Source: Hamiltosporidium magnivora (lineage: Eukaryota > Microsporidia > Dubosqiidae). Taken from it: a stretch of 18,105 nucleotides of DNA. The translations under genes and the position numbers were made by a program. Location of the stretch: assembly GCA_004325065.1 (NCBI GenBank), contig PITI01000169.1, forward strand, positions 1 to 18,105. Reading direction: 5' to 3'. Below are positions 1 to 8,941 of the stretch, in pieces. Position 1 is the stretch's first letter, and each line of letters starts with the position of its first letter. The notes below the pieces were generated by a model, which was given only the letters and a program-made list of their open reading frames with translations, ran no database searches and was not told where the DNA came from.

Positions 1-37
1 AAGCAGAAAGTTTTTTATGTGGTTATCCTCCCTCCAC
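1..37 (+). repeat. Dispersed repeat, copy 1 (partial, cut by window edge)
   Basis: These 37 bases are the exact reverse complement of 17851-17887. The last 29 also match 8428-8456 at 27 of 29 positions. Identity with the right-hand copy stops abruptly after base 37, so 37 is a true element boundary, while the other side runs off the window. The inner edge reads ATCCTCCCTCCAC. It could be the end of an LTR, of a long terminal inverted repeat, or of another mobile element; one edge does not decide. Confidence 0.85.
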
Positions 38-817
38 CTCTAAACCGACAATATAAATATAAAAAATAATTAAATACATTTGAATCCTTAGAAGAAAAAT
101 AAGTAATCACCAGAAACAAGAAATAATTTAGGAAAGAATATCATGGCATAATTATAAGGTAAGTAATACAGAACCAATTAAAATTCCTGCATTAAAATAA
201 TTTTTGAAATTCTAAATATAGAAACATAATTTATTGAGTTGACTTATATGTATATTAGATAGAGGAAATATTTATTGTAGAACTAGAAGGATGTACATAA
301 ATATTAATTACCATGCTTTGACTTATTAAAACTAACTTTAGATGGAAGAGAAATAAATTCAGAAAATGCCAGGACATTCGCCAGAGAAAATATGTCTGCG
401 TTTAATCTGTATATATTGAATACTAAAAGATTCGAGAAGACCGGAATAAGTAAGGTGTATAAATTTCTAAAGTACCATATACAATACAAAGTATTTACAA
501 ATAAAAAAATCTGCAATCAAGAATCTAAAAAGAATTGAATTTAGTAAAAAAAATATTTTAAAAAAATAAATATAAGTTTTGATGATTAATTAAATGAGAC
601 TGAGACGAAAATTATTAAAAGAATGTATTAAGTATTTTAATGAAGCAAATTTGTATCTTGAATATTTCTTTTTCATTTGGTTGATCTATGAATTAACTTT
701 TTTATGTATTTTTGTTTAATGTGCAATATATTTGAAAAATAACGAATTATTATATGGATTATATAAAAAAATGGAAATTTAAATTTATTAAATGAATTTA
801 AAACAAATGCTTTTCAA
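38..817. other. Gene-poor stretch with one ATG-less open frame
   Basis: No intact gene is seen. The only notable item is a plus-strand frame open from 308 to the stop at 536-538. It has no ATG near its start but a protein-like composition (for example LTLDGREINSENARTFARE). The minus-strand ORF at 304-516 overlaps it in antisense and looks less protein-like. The rest is A/T-rich sequence. A TTTATT at 784-789 gives a possible AATAAA poly(A) signal for the minus-strand gene that ends at 818. Confidence 0.4.
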
Positions 818-1489
818 TTAATAGAATGAGTTATCGGAATCATAATATTTGAAGATTTTTTTGTGGTTATGTTCATTGATTTTGTGATATTGTAGTCCGT
901 TTATACTTTTATAACTTTTTATGCAGCCTTCGACATCACATCTGAACTGTTTCACGACTGGATTTAGAGTATGGCCATATTTTAAGTGGTATTTTAAGCC
1001 GTTGGCGTTTTTGTAGCTTTTTTCGCAATTTACATACAAACAAGGATATTTTTTACGGATTTTAAGCGTTTCTAAGGATTGTTGATCAAATATAGATTGA
1101 TTTGCTTTCATAGTTTCTATAGTTGATCTCTTGGTTGTATTTGTACATTGTTTGTGAGTTGCATTGAAACCATCGTCATGTACTTTTTTAAGATTCGTTT
1201 CATAATTGTGTGCAACCAGATCTCCATTCTCGGGAAATATCGGTTTTTCTGACATGATTCTCCGGTGTATTCTGGGTTCAATATCGTTAAAAAATAATTT
1301 ACGTTCTATTCTAAGAAGGATATATTCCATTTCTCTATGGCTTTCGGTCATCTTGGTACTCGTTTCTAAGTATCTTTCTCTATTTTTTAAAAACTCAATT
1401 CGTTTTTTTCTGAGATAATCACTGTCTCCAACAACTTGTAATGCCTTTTTCATATTTATCGATCCAAACGGGTTCATTCCATACGTCAT
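818..1489 (-). CDS. Sfp1-like C2H2 zinc-finger protein (223 aa)
   Basis: This is a putative nuclear DNA-binding protein. Two C-terminal fingers share the spacing C-x4-C-x12-H-x4-H: finger 1 uses C150, C155, H168 and H173; finger 2 uses C184, C189, H202 and H207. Each contains a (C)xKSYK..NGL(K/Q)YH core, the signature of the yeast Sfp1 family, which controls ribosomal-protein and ribosome-biogenesis genes. The N-terminal 145 residues are charged and largely helical and lack the CC..H..H finger found in the second copy at 11801-12370. The start is the first in-frame ATG; a second Met at residue 5 is possible. A TATAAATAAA-like box lies about 30 bases upstream. Fold and family are clear from the motifs. 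The regulatory role is inferred from the family, and the targets are unknown. Confidence 0.85.
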   Translation of the reverse strand: MTYGMNPFGSINMKKALQVVGDSDYLRKKRIEFLKNRERYLETSTKMTESHREMEYILLRIERKLFFNDIEPRIHRRIMSEKPIFPENGDLVAHNYETNLKKVHDDGFNATHKQCTNTTKRSTIETMKANQSIFDQQSLETLKIRKKYPCLYVNCEKSYKNANGLKYHLKYGHTLNPVVKQFRCDVEGCIKSYKSINGLQYHKINEHNHKKIFKYYDSDNSFY

Positions 1490-1914
1490 ACTTTCTAAAA
1501 AAATGGTTTATTTATAGTTTTAAAATTAATTTATCATTTTGTTTTCTCGATCAGAAAATTCCTAAAATTTATCTAAAAACCATTTTTTTAATTAATTTGT
1601 CTGACAACTTAATTCTATATTTTGAACAGATAAATTAAAAATAATTAAAATCGTAGATCTCATTATTAAAAATGCTTCGAGTTTTATAATTTAGAAAAAC
1701 GTCAAAATTATATCAAACTCAAGAATGACATTTCTTCTTTGAGTAAATTTATAGAAATATAGTGATAAAAACCTATTTATCTGTTTTTTACGGCTTTTCT
1801 AATTTAATTTTACAGTAAATGTCGTTATATAACAAAAAATAATCTGGAAAGTCTATAATTATCTGAAACTTCTTTTATTTGATTTAAGGAATGCTACGTT
1901 TCACTATTTTGAAA
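1490..1914. other. Intergenic, upstream of the zinc-finger gene
   Basis: This AT-rich spacer contains the putative promoter of the minus-strand gene starting at 1489 (a TATAAATAAA-like sequence on the minus strand around 1510-1520). I see no further gene, RNA or repeat in it. Confidence 0.5.
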
Positions 1915-2090
1915 GTCAAAAATTTGCCAAATACTTCAAAAATCGTATCTTTAGTATTTTCCTATATGTACTGCTTTATAAATAGTTTTATAGTCAAAAA
2001 TTTGCCAAATACTTCAAAAATCGTATCTTTAGTATTTTACTATATGTACTTCTTTATAAATAGTTTTATAGTCAAAAATTTGTCAAATAA
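1915..2090. repeat. 78-bp tandem repeat, two full units plus a partial third
   Basis: Unit 1 is 1915-1992, unit 2 is 1993-2070, and a partial third unit begins at 2071 and fades near 2090. The two full units differ at only two positions (C/A and G/T), which indicates a recent duplication. Seventy-eight is 26 codons, so a small plus-strand ORF (ATG at 1891, stop ending at 2148, 85 codons) reads through with an in-frame peptide repeat that begins VKNLPNTSKIVSLVF. That ORF has no other sign of being a gene, so I treat this as a minisatellite. Confidence 0.85.
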
Positions 2091-2165
2091 CATTTATTTT
2101 TTTGCTTATTTACTATATCTACTAAATTATAAAATATCATTTATTTAAAATATTTCTTATCTTTT

Positions 2166-2417
2166 TTAATAATTTGAGTTTGTCAAATTTATTTGACTTG
2201 GCAATTTTTCAAACAATTTTTTTAATTGTAACTGAATATCATTAAATATCGTTTGAACCGCAAAACAATAGTGAGAATTGATGCGTATATTTAGCCGGTA
2301 ACACTTAGACAAAGCGTCAAACCATTTCCTTTTAATCGATGACGCGAGAAACAACATAAATAAAGACTTATGGAGAACAGAAGATTTGATAATATTATGT
2401 ACAAAGACCAGAAATAC
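2166..2417 (-). pseudogene. Possible gene fragment, unidentified
   Basis: The minus strand is open for 83 codons from 2417 down to the stop at 2166-2168, with the first ATG at 2357 (63 aa from there). The composition is protein-like, including SSIKRKWFDALSKCYRL and FNDIQLQLKKLFEKLPSQI. Such a long open run is unlikely by chance at this base composition. I do not recognise the family. It may be a short real gene or a remnant of a longer one, since the frame stays open upstream of the ATG. Confidence 0.35.
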
Positions 2418-2458
2418 TTAGTCATATATCAATATCACAGTTACACGTAAGTATCAAC

Positions 2459-2608
2459 ATGCCTATAGCTGTAGGTAAGAAATATGTATGTTCCACACCG
2501 AATTGTAGATTACAAAAAGTAATCGAAATTTTAATCAAGCTACTGTAGAGAGTTGGAAAACCCATAAGACAATTCAAAAGAATAGAACAAAGGACAAAAA
2601 GCAAGTAA
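2459..2608 (+). pseudogene. Possible broken small ORF, unidentified
   Basis: From the ATG at 2459 the plus strand reads a lysine-rich peptide beginning MPIAVGKKYVCSTPNCRLQK. It hits TAG at 2546-2548 after 29 codons, continues in the same frame for 19 more codons, and ends with TAA at 2606-2608. The composition on both sides of the stop looks coding. A minus-strand ORF (2604-2422) overlaps it and is probably its shadow. The function is unknown and the evidence is weak. Confidence 0.2.
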
Positions 2609-2934
2609 AATAAATCAGATTGAATATTATTTTAGTAATTTAAATCTTTAGATTTTCCCTTTTTCATTGAGTAAATTGTTTATATTTCATTTTCATTCTT
2701 TTTTTCAATCCCAAGACTAAGTATTCAAAATTTTGTATAAAAGAAAATTCTTTAGTAAATTCTTATTTTTTATCCATTGATTTTAAATAAGTTAAATTAT
2801 TTATCCTTTATAACAATCTCATACATTCTATAAATAAAAAACACGTTTAAAATAGATATTATAGTTAATATAGAGGGATTGACAATTATTTACTAAACTA
2901 AATAAAATCTTAAACTGAAAGTACTAAGCTTTAT
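2609..2934. other. Intergenic, downstream of the septin gene
   Basis: AT-rich spacer. The only signal I see is the poly(A) motif of the septin gene at its right edge (minus strand, 2935-2930). Confidence 0.5.
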
Positions 2935-2935
2935 T
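2930..2935 (-). promoter_or_regulatory. Poly(A) signal overlapping the septin stop codon
   Basis: On the minus strand the septin stop TGA (2937-2935) runs straight into AATAAA, sharing its last base. Poly(A) signals that overlap or adjoin the stop codon, giving very short 3' UTRs, are typical of microsporidia. Confidence 0.6.
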
Positions 2936-4002
2936 CATTCTACCACCGATTTTTTACTCATTTTAATGTCATTTTCTAATCTCTCGATCTTCTTTTTATA
3001 ATATTTTTCCATTTCTTCTTCTTCATATTTAATTTTTTCAATTTTTCTCTGATTTCTTTCTCTAAGTATTTTATCCATTTCGTTTCTAATTTTAGCTAGT
3101 CTCTTTTTTTTAATAGAATCGATATTAGACTCATCTTTTGCACAATCTGTTCTAAACTCGGCATAGAATCCTATATCTGTTTGATTAATAAGCTCATCTA
3201 AATGAAAATGAATTAAAAGTTTTCGCAATTTCATAAAATCATTATTTTTTTCGTTTTCTATGTCAATAAGTCCCCATGCATATTTTCTAGCTCTGATTAA
3301 ATCACCATCTTTCTCAAAAATATTTTCACTTGCGACCGTCGCCAATGGATATCTAATATTTATCTCCTTTGTTTCTTCAATAAATTCTTCATCATCATCT
3401 TCATAGATTTGTGGTTTGAAAATAGTGATTTCGTTTTCTTCTAAAATTGTGTTGACATATTCCTTAAATTCAACCAATTCCTCGGGTGTAAATGCATCTG
3501 CTTTTGTAATAACCGGAATAAGATTGCACTTTTTTGAAATTTCTTTCATCATACTTATTTCATTTTCAGAAAGTTTATCTGACGGTATCAAATATAGACA
3601 GACGTGGATTCTTGTATCTTTTATTGGTCTCAACAATCCTAATTCTTGCTCGTAATATTCTTTATTCAAATTATAGATATAATTTGTTATTAGATTAGTA
3701 TCATTACCATGATATGTGGCAATACAAGTATCCAAACATATTTCATTTTCAAATATTTGGTTTTTTATGACATTTATTTCGTCTGTACGTGACCTTTCTA
3801 ACAAAGGCGAAGCAAATATTGAATTTACTAAAGTTTTTGCACCCAATCCTCTTCTTCCTAATACTAGCATGTTGATGTAAAAACCATTTTCTATCGATTT
3901 TCTTCGTATTTGATCAGGTACACAAGAAAACCCAACATTATCATCTAATAAGACAGTTCCAAGTGATATATTTACCATTCTTGATTTTTTTCTTTCTACC
4001 AT
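2935..4002 (-). CDS. Septin with altered GTP-binding motifs (355 aa)
   Basis: Septins are GTPase-fold proteins that polymerise into filaments and rings at the cell cortex and division site. Seen here: the septin entry segment VGFSCVPDQIRRKSIENGF (23-41); a P-loop region GRRGLGAKT (49-57); a degenerate G3 region DTCIATYHGND (91-101); an intact G4 VITKADAFTPEEL (164-176); the septin unique element with RARKYAWGLIDIEN (237-250), NDFMKLRKLLIHFHLDEL (254-271) and YAEFR (280-284); then a charged helical tail likely to form a coiled coil (about 297-350). Canonical septins have GxxGxGKS/T in the P-loop and DTPGFGD at G3. Here the P-loop lysine position is Ala55, with Lys56 one place later, and the G3 pattern is lost, so GTP binding or hydrolysis is probably impaired. 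The coiled coil favours the CDC3/CDC12 type over CDC10, but I do not assign a subgroup. An AAATTT-like motif lies about 30 bases upstream of the ATG. ATG9 is an alternative start. Confidence 0.92.
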   Translation of the reverse strand: MVERKKSRMVNISLGTVLLDDNVGFSCVPDQIRRKSIENGFYINMLVLGRRGLGAKTLVNSIFASPLLERSRTDEINVIKNQIFENEICLDTCIATYHGNDTNLITNYIYNLNKEYYEQELGLLRPIKDTRIHVCLYLIPSDKLSENEISMMKEISKKCNLIPVITKADAFTPEELVEFKEYVNTILEENEITIFKPQIYEDDDEEFIEETKEINIRYPLATVASENIFEKDGDLIRARKYAWGLIDIENEKNNDFMKLRKLLIHFHLDELINQTDIGFYAEFRTDCAKDESNIDSIKKKRLAKIRNEMDKILRERNQRKIEKIKYEEEEMEKYYKKKIERLENDIKMSKKSVVE

Positions 4003-5030
4003 TTTTTTGTTTGTTGTTTTGTTCTTTATTTAAATTTATTTTTAAAAATTTTGTTTTTGATTTGAAACTTGTTTCAAATTTTGTTTCGTTTGACTATCGA
4101 TAAATGTTATTTTTCCATTCAAATTTGTTAAAAATAATGTCATTGAATCTATAAAATATTTTACATTTTATATACAATTTATATAATCAACTAAGAAATA
4201 AAAAAACAATGAAAAAAATAATGTACGGTAATTATTAAAGAGTCATATTTGTCTAATTTCTTTATTTCATATCTTTTTTAATTGAGCTTGTAGAAATACT
4301 TTTGAGAGAATAAATTTCCAACGAAATTCTTTATTTAATGAATTAAATTAATTTTCTAGTTGTTTTTTACTTTTTTTGGAAATATTAAAAATTCTATAAT
4401 CTCTACAGAAAACGAATGTAAATTAAAATAATTTTTTTTATCGATTAAATTCTAATAAATGATTCGTGGTTGGTTTTTGCACATTTCATTTCATTTCTTT
4501 TAATTACTTATTTTTATTAGAACAAGCTTGGGAACTAAATTAGTAGGGATGAATACCAAGCAAAAACCACTAAAAAATTAATTTAATTTTTAATTTGATC
4601 TGAAAATATTTTTAAACAAAACTATTACATATATTAAAATTTGATATTTTGATTTTTTTATGTTTTTATGTATTTGAAAGAAATATGGAATAAAAGGAAC
4701 TTTTGACATCAGTTTTTATATTTTATTTTGATTTATGATTTATTTGTATAAAGATATTGTTATATAAAGTAGTCTATAAGTTTTTACCACACTTCTTAAT
4801 ATTTATGAAACTTATTTGCTTACAATTTCGATTATATATATATTTATTTTACTAAAATTCTTATCGATAGAAAAAAATATTAAAAAATTTTTTTAGATTA
4901 AAAAAAATGTTTTTTGTTTCCTTTTCTGTAAATTTAAATTTGATTGGACCGATCTGGTCATTATGTTTGTGTTCTTAATATTTTAAAAACTATTTTTATT
5001 GGTTTTTATTATATTGCTAGGGTGTCTGTT
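4003..5030. other. Divergent intergenic region between septin and secreted-protein genes
   Basis: About 1 kb with both flanking genes transcribed outward. It holds an AAATTT motif at 4032-4037 upstream of the septin ATG. A short ORF starting at the ATG at 4963 (ATGTTTGTGTTC..., 7 codons) ends before the secreted-protein start. A 10-base inverted pair (TGGTTTTTGC near 4470 and GCAAAAACCA near 4560) is too short to interpret. I see no gene. Confidence 0.5.
5020..5022 (+). promoter_or_regulatory. GGG motif just upstream of a start codon
   Basis: GGG ends 8 bases before the ATG at 5031 (context CTAGGGTGTCTGTTATG), in sequence otherwise nearly free of G runs. A CCC or GGG triplet close to the start codon is a known feature of microsporidian genes. 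It helps choose this ATG over any earlier start. Confidence 0.4.
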
Positions 5031-6257
5031 ATGGTAAAAGGAGAGATATTTTTGATTTTTGTGTTCTTTTTAAAACAAATATATTTGTCTACAAATGATA
5101 AGATCTCGGCGCAAAATATAGAATCATGTGGCTGTGATGATGTTATTTACAAGCGTGTAATCATGTTTAAAAATAAATTTATAGAAAGATTGAAGAAAAG
5201 TATTAATAAAAGATTTTTTATGGCAGTAAAGTTTACATCAAGTACTATGGATTTGAAATTCACCGAATACACGTCTCTATATACATTTTGGGATAAATCA
5301 AAAACATCTTTGCTTTATACTACCGTATTGAAGATGAATGATAATTTAACTGATTTCTTAATCTCTAAAGTAAAAAACTGCAATTTTGGTGATGCGGTGG
5401 ATCCGAGAAATTGTAAGCAGAGTAGCTATTTCTATAGAACACGAAAAAGAAATTTATTTGGTAATTTTTTTGAAAAAATATTAAAAAAATCAATATATAA
5501 CAAAGCTTCATATTCGTATAATGATTATATCATTTCTCTTCAAAAAATTTTCTCGATTTATCCTAGTAAGCTTATATTTGATCATAGAAGAACATCTTCT
5601 ATTGTTGTTATAATCTCAGATTGTCCTATCAGAGACTATGAATTATGGGTTATTGAAAAGATTGTATCTTCAAGTGTTGTAATGGGATTGGGATATCTTT
5701 CGACTATAATTCTTAGAATTATTGATAGTGAAATTTCAATCATTAAGACCCCAAAAGAATATCTAAATGATGATTTTAGAAAAATGTTATTAAAAAATAA
5801 CTATAATTTTTACGGATTTGAAGGTTTTGGGGTTGAGTTAACGAAAAACAAAACAAATATATCAAATAGCAGCCCAAAGATATCTAAGTATTTCTCTTTT
5901 GTATTAAGGCTTTATAGATATTCCTTGAAGGGTTTTGATGGTTTTTCAAGTAATTTTATCTATCATCAGGAACCTATATTTTCTAGTAGACACAATGTTT
6001 TCACCTATTTTAGATATGGATTTAAGATTAGAGTAAGTATTACTCTAAGGAATGATAATAAACTAAAAGCTGGGAATAGTGTATATGAAGATATTAGCAC
6101 TTATCGATTTAAAGTATTACGTGACAATTATGTTGTTTTTTATTTACATAGTAACTATGATTACTACTTTAAAAGATTTTCTATTTCAGGTTGGGCATGT
6201 TGTCCTGGGATTTCGTTAAAGGATGGAATTATATTATTGAAACACATTTTTAATTAA
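5031..6257 (+). CDS. Putative secreted protein, unknown family (408 aa)
   Basis: I do not recognise this protein. It begins with a short basic N-terminus and a hydrophobic core (IFLIFVFFL, residues 6-14), followed by polar sequence, as in a signal peptide; cleavage is likely near residues 20-28. No other convincing membrane segment is seen, so it should be secreted or lumenal. It has seven cysteines (33, 35, 117, 128, 198, 390, 391) and possible N-glycosylation sites at N105, N273, N276 and N279. A basic stretch with a hydrophobic strand (about 183-199) precedes a moderately hydrophobic helix (203-230). The reading frame extends upstream to 4944 but has no ATG there, so the first ATG at 5031 is preferred; GGG at -11 to -9 supports it. 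An AATAAA lies at 6283-6288, 26 bases past the stop. In a parasite such a protein could be host-facing or wall-associated, but this is inference. Confidence 0.75.
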   Translation: MVKGEIFLIFVFFLKQIYLSTNDKISAQNIESCGCDDVIYKRVIMFKNKFIERLKKSINKRFFMAVKFTSSTMDLKFTEYTSLYTFWDKSKTSLLYTTVLKMNDNLTDFLISKVKNCNFGDAVDPRNCKQSSYFYRTRKRNLFGNFFEKILKKSIYNKASYSYNDYIISLQKIFSIYPSKLIFDHRRTSSIVVIISDCPIRDYELWVIEKIVSSSVVMGLGYLSTIILRIIDSEISIIKTPKEYLNDDFRKMLLKNNYNFYGFEGFGVELTKNKTNISNSSPKISKYFSFVLRLYRYSLKGFDGFSSNFIYHQEPIFSSRHNVFTYFRYGFKIRVSITLRNDNKLKAGNSVYEDISTYRFKVLRDNYVVFYLHSNYDYYFKRFSISGWACCPGISLKDGIILLKHIFN

Positions 6258-6445
6258 AGCTTTAGACTGATCGATTTAAATTAATAAATAATTTTTAAAT
6301 ATACTGTTAATATCAAGCCAAATAAATTTTTAAATTTTTATCGATCATAAATATTTATTTTAATATGATTTTTTGATAGAAAATTAAAATTAAAACACTA
6401 ATTCGTAAAAATATTTATCGCACTTTTTTATCGGACTATTATTAG

Positions 6446-6885
6446 GTCTACGGAATGTATGTTTCCGAAACATTGGTGATGACAAAAAAAGATGAAACTA
6501 TTTTAGATATATTTGAGAGAAGGATACTCAGAAGGATTTATAGACCAATTTCCAAAAATAACGAGTGAATAATTAGAACGAATTAAGAGATTATTTCTGA
6601 ATTAGATAAAGAATCCAGTATTGCCACTTAATAAAACAAAGAAGACTATTGTGGCTCGGAGACTTAGAAAGAATGTCTACTGAGAGAGCTGTAATAAAAT
6701 TTTTAAAACCTACGGAAGGAAAGAGAAGAAGGAGCATTTTCAGAAAAAGATGGCTGGATAATGCCGAGGAAGATCTAATGAAACTTAATGTGCTGCAATG
6801 GTGAATTTTGGTTCAGAATAGAGACGAATGGAGAAGTGTCGTTAAAGATCCTCAGCTCTTCAAAGGCTGCAGCGCTGCGGAGTAA
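6446..6885 (+). pseudogene. 5'-truncated non-LTR retrotransposon (LINE) relic
   Basis: Two plus-strand frames together give the extreme C-terminus of a LINE reverse-transcriptase ORF. The first frame (from 6446) reads VSETLVMTKKDE, then IFERRILRRIYRPI, then ELDKESS. After one frameshift near 6620-6630 the second frame reads IKQRRLLWLGDLERM, then PTEGKRRR, RWLDNAEEDLMKLNV, QNRDEWRSVV, and a stop at 6883-6885. These match in order the familiar tail blocks YGSETW..TK, FERKILRRIYGP, RLxWLGHVxRM, P.GRR..GRPRxRW and RWLDxVEEDL...RDxWR of LINEs abundant in arthropod genomes. In-frame stops lie at 6566, 6584 and 6802. The endonuclease and polymerase domains are absent, so the copy is dead. The clade is not assigned. 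Local G+C is higher than its surroundings, consistent with a foreign origin. Confidence 0.88.
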
Positions 6886-8349
6886 TAAGTATTTATTCCA
6901 CTATAATCTCTATATAATTTACTTACATATAAATGAAGCCTTCACAAATACTTTCTTTGCTTGAATCTTCTAAATTATTTAACCTCTTGTTGAGTATAAT
7001 ACAACAAAAATTGCCACAACTCTTATTCATTTAAAAAATCAAATGTTTCTTTTTAAATTATGTTAATTTTAAAAGGAAATTTTTAGCATTTCTTTTTTTC
7101 TTAAAGCAAAACTCTAATGTGATAATATTTCTAAAATTTATATATTTTGAAAATTAAAATTTCGGAATGATTCATTTATTTCGCTTCATTTCCCATATAA
7201 ATAATTTCTGAAGTATAATATAAAATTAGTTCAATTATAAATGAATTTTTTTTTGAATTATAATTTCTTTAGTATAATCATTGTTAATTGTTTGTTTAAA
7301 TAGTCTTAGATAAGAAAATTTAACATTAATCATTAATCTTTAGAGGTTATAAATTTTTTTTGTTTTCCTTTCGATTTTTTCATCCATTTCAAAATGCTGA
7401 TTATGTACAATAATTTATTTAATTGATTATTGTATTCAACATTTACAGCGAGACATGATGAGGAAGATTTTTTCATTATTTTAAATACTTCGAATTGCAT
7501 ATTTTTGTCTATCTAATTTCAACATATCGTATTATTCAATTTTAAGATATTATTTCAAATAAGTTTGCAGTTATTCGAATTGTAGGAATCCTCTTGAATA
7601 TTAGTAGATCGAAACATCTAAATAATGAATTCGCTTGTTTCTGAATATATAATTTTAGTTGAGAATAGAAACCGTTAAAAAAAAGGTGATTTCAACTTAG
7701 AAAAGGATTAAATTAAAAAATTGATTCTAAGTATAAATTTTCAATTCCCAAATCAACCACTCGAATCTTAAAAATAGGATCGCTAATATAAAAAAGAAAA
7801 ATAAACGTTTATATGTAATATTATTGTAAAAAGATTATTTCTGGCTATATTATAGTTAGTTCTTTTATAGTTATTCATATATATATATTTTGTACAGTAA
7901 CTTTTTATGATACCTCTTTCTTTACTAAAGAATATTGCCGAGTTTTTTTCTCAAAATGTGAAGTTCTTATTTTCTTTCTCTGATGATATTCATTTCGATT
8001 TTTTTCTATCAAGACGCATGTTTATTTATTTTTGTAAGAAAGACTTAATTGTATAAAAATGGTAAGGAAATGATGCATCTAATAAGGGTGTAGAAACAAT
8101 GTCAAACATATAGGAATATGAATATAACAGAAGATTTGTACAAAAAATAAATGATGGAAAATAGTTCAGCATTAAATAACTTTACGAGATGCTTAATAGT
8201 TAATTTGAAATCAATGGGGAATTTCAATCATACTTACTTACTTATTCTATTCCTCTTTTACCTCTCAGTGTCGAGAATGAACAAATGAATTTTTTCCATC
8301 TGTTTCTTTTAATCAGTTATGACTCGGGATTATTGGGTATTGGTCTATA
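6886..8349. other. Long AT-rich stretch without an intact gene
   Basis: I see no gene, RNA or clear repeat here. One plus-strand frame without an ATG stays open for about 55 codons around 7830-7975 (including FCTVTFYDTSFFTKEYCR) and may be a gene relic, but there is little to support it. The remainder is A/T-rich with many stops in all frames. Confidence 0.4.
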
Positions 8350-8456
8350 GATCAGGTGTGGTTTATACTCCACCACAATGGCGTCAATTATTTCAATTAG
8401 AAGTGTAATATTCATTACCAATCCGTGAGTTTTTAATGTGGTTATCCTCCCTCTAC
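8350..8456 (+). repeat. Dispersed repeat, copy 2 (diverged)
   Basis: The last 29 bases (8428-8456) match bases 9-37 at 27 of 29 positions. Upstream, 8350-8427 aligns along its length with the reverse complement of 17958-17880, sharing GTGTGGTTT, CCACCA and TCATT(A/G)CCAA at corresponding positions with only one gap. Identity ends at 8456, the same relative edge as in the other copies. It is older or more diverged than the two outer copies. Confidence 0.75.
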
Positions 8457-8941
8457 ATAATTACAATCATAAAGTGATTTAATCATATTAAACGATATGA
8501 TATTTAATCGTATGAGACAACAATCTTATTAACAATATCTATTTAAATAATTTGCTGTGTGTTTGATATGGATATGTTATAACCGGTTATAACCAAGTCT
8601 TAGACCTGCTGTTTTATCAGATGGGATAGAAATTTAAATATATATGATTCTAGTCTAAATATAATAAAATTTATTTTATTGTTCAAAAAAGCTTAATAAA
8701 AGATCGAAATTATTCGTCGAAATGTTATAGAAAGAATAAAGAAACAAAATTTTATAATTTTCTATACAATACTCTTAGTTTGAAAATCCAGGAAGGAACC
8801 GCCTAAAATATTAAATATATGATACAGGCAATTTAGGTATACCAACTTCATCTATTAAAATACAAAAGAAAAAATAAATCTAAGGAGATTGAAATAAGAA
8901 ACAAAAATTTAAGTATGAAAAACGACACTCATATCTACATT
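8457..8941. other. Gene-poor stretch with a palindrome
   Basis: There is no coding evidence. The one structured element is the 18-base perfect palindrome at 8576-8593. The rest is AT-rich spacer between repeat copy 2 and the 3' end of the minus-strand gene that stops at 8942. Confidence 0.5.
8576..8593. repeat. 18-bp perfect palindrome
   Basis: GTTATAACCGGTTATAAC is identical to its own reverse complement and centres on CCGG in very AT-rich DNA. It has no loop, so it is more like a dimeric protein-binding site or a target-site scar than a terminator hairpin. Its role is unknown. Confidence 0.6.

Noticed and set aside
1206..1418. Plus-strand ORF inside the first zinc-finger gene
   Set aside because: Antisense shadow of the coding region of the zinc-finger protein.
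3416..3655. Plus-strand ORF inside the septin gene
   Set aside because: It is the antisense of a clear septin coding region and has no protein signature of its own.
4470..4570. 10-base inverted pair TGGTTTTTGC / GCAAAAACCA
   Set aside because: Short arms 80 bases apart in AT-rich DNA are expected by chance, and no conserved boundary or duplication accompanies them.
4944..5030. Upstream extension of the secreted protein (would add 29 residues)
   Set aside because: The extension begins at TTG and contains no ATG. A eukaryotic start at the ATG at 5031, directly before a signal peptide and after a GGG motif, fits better.
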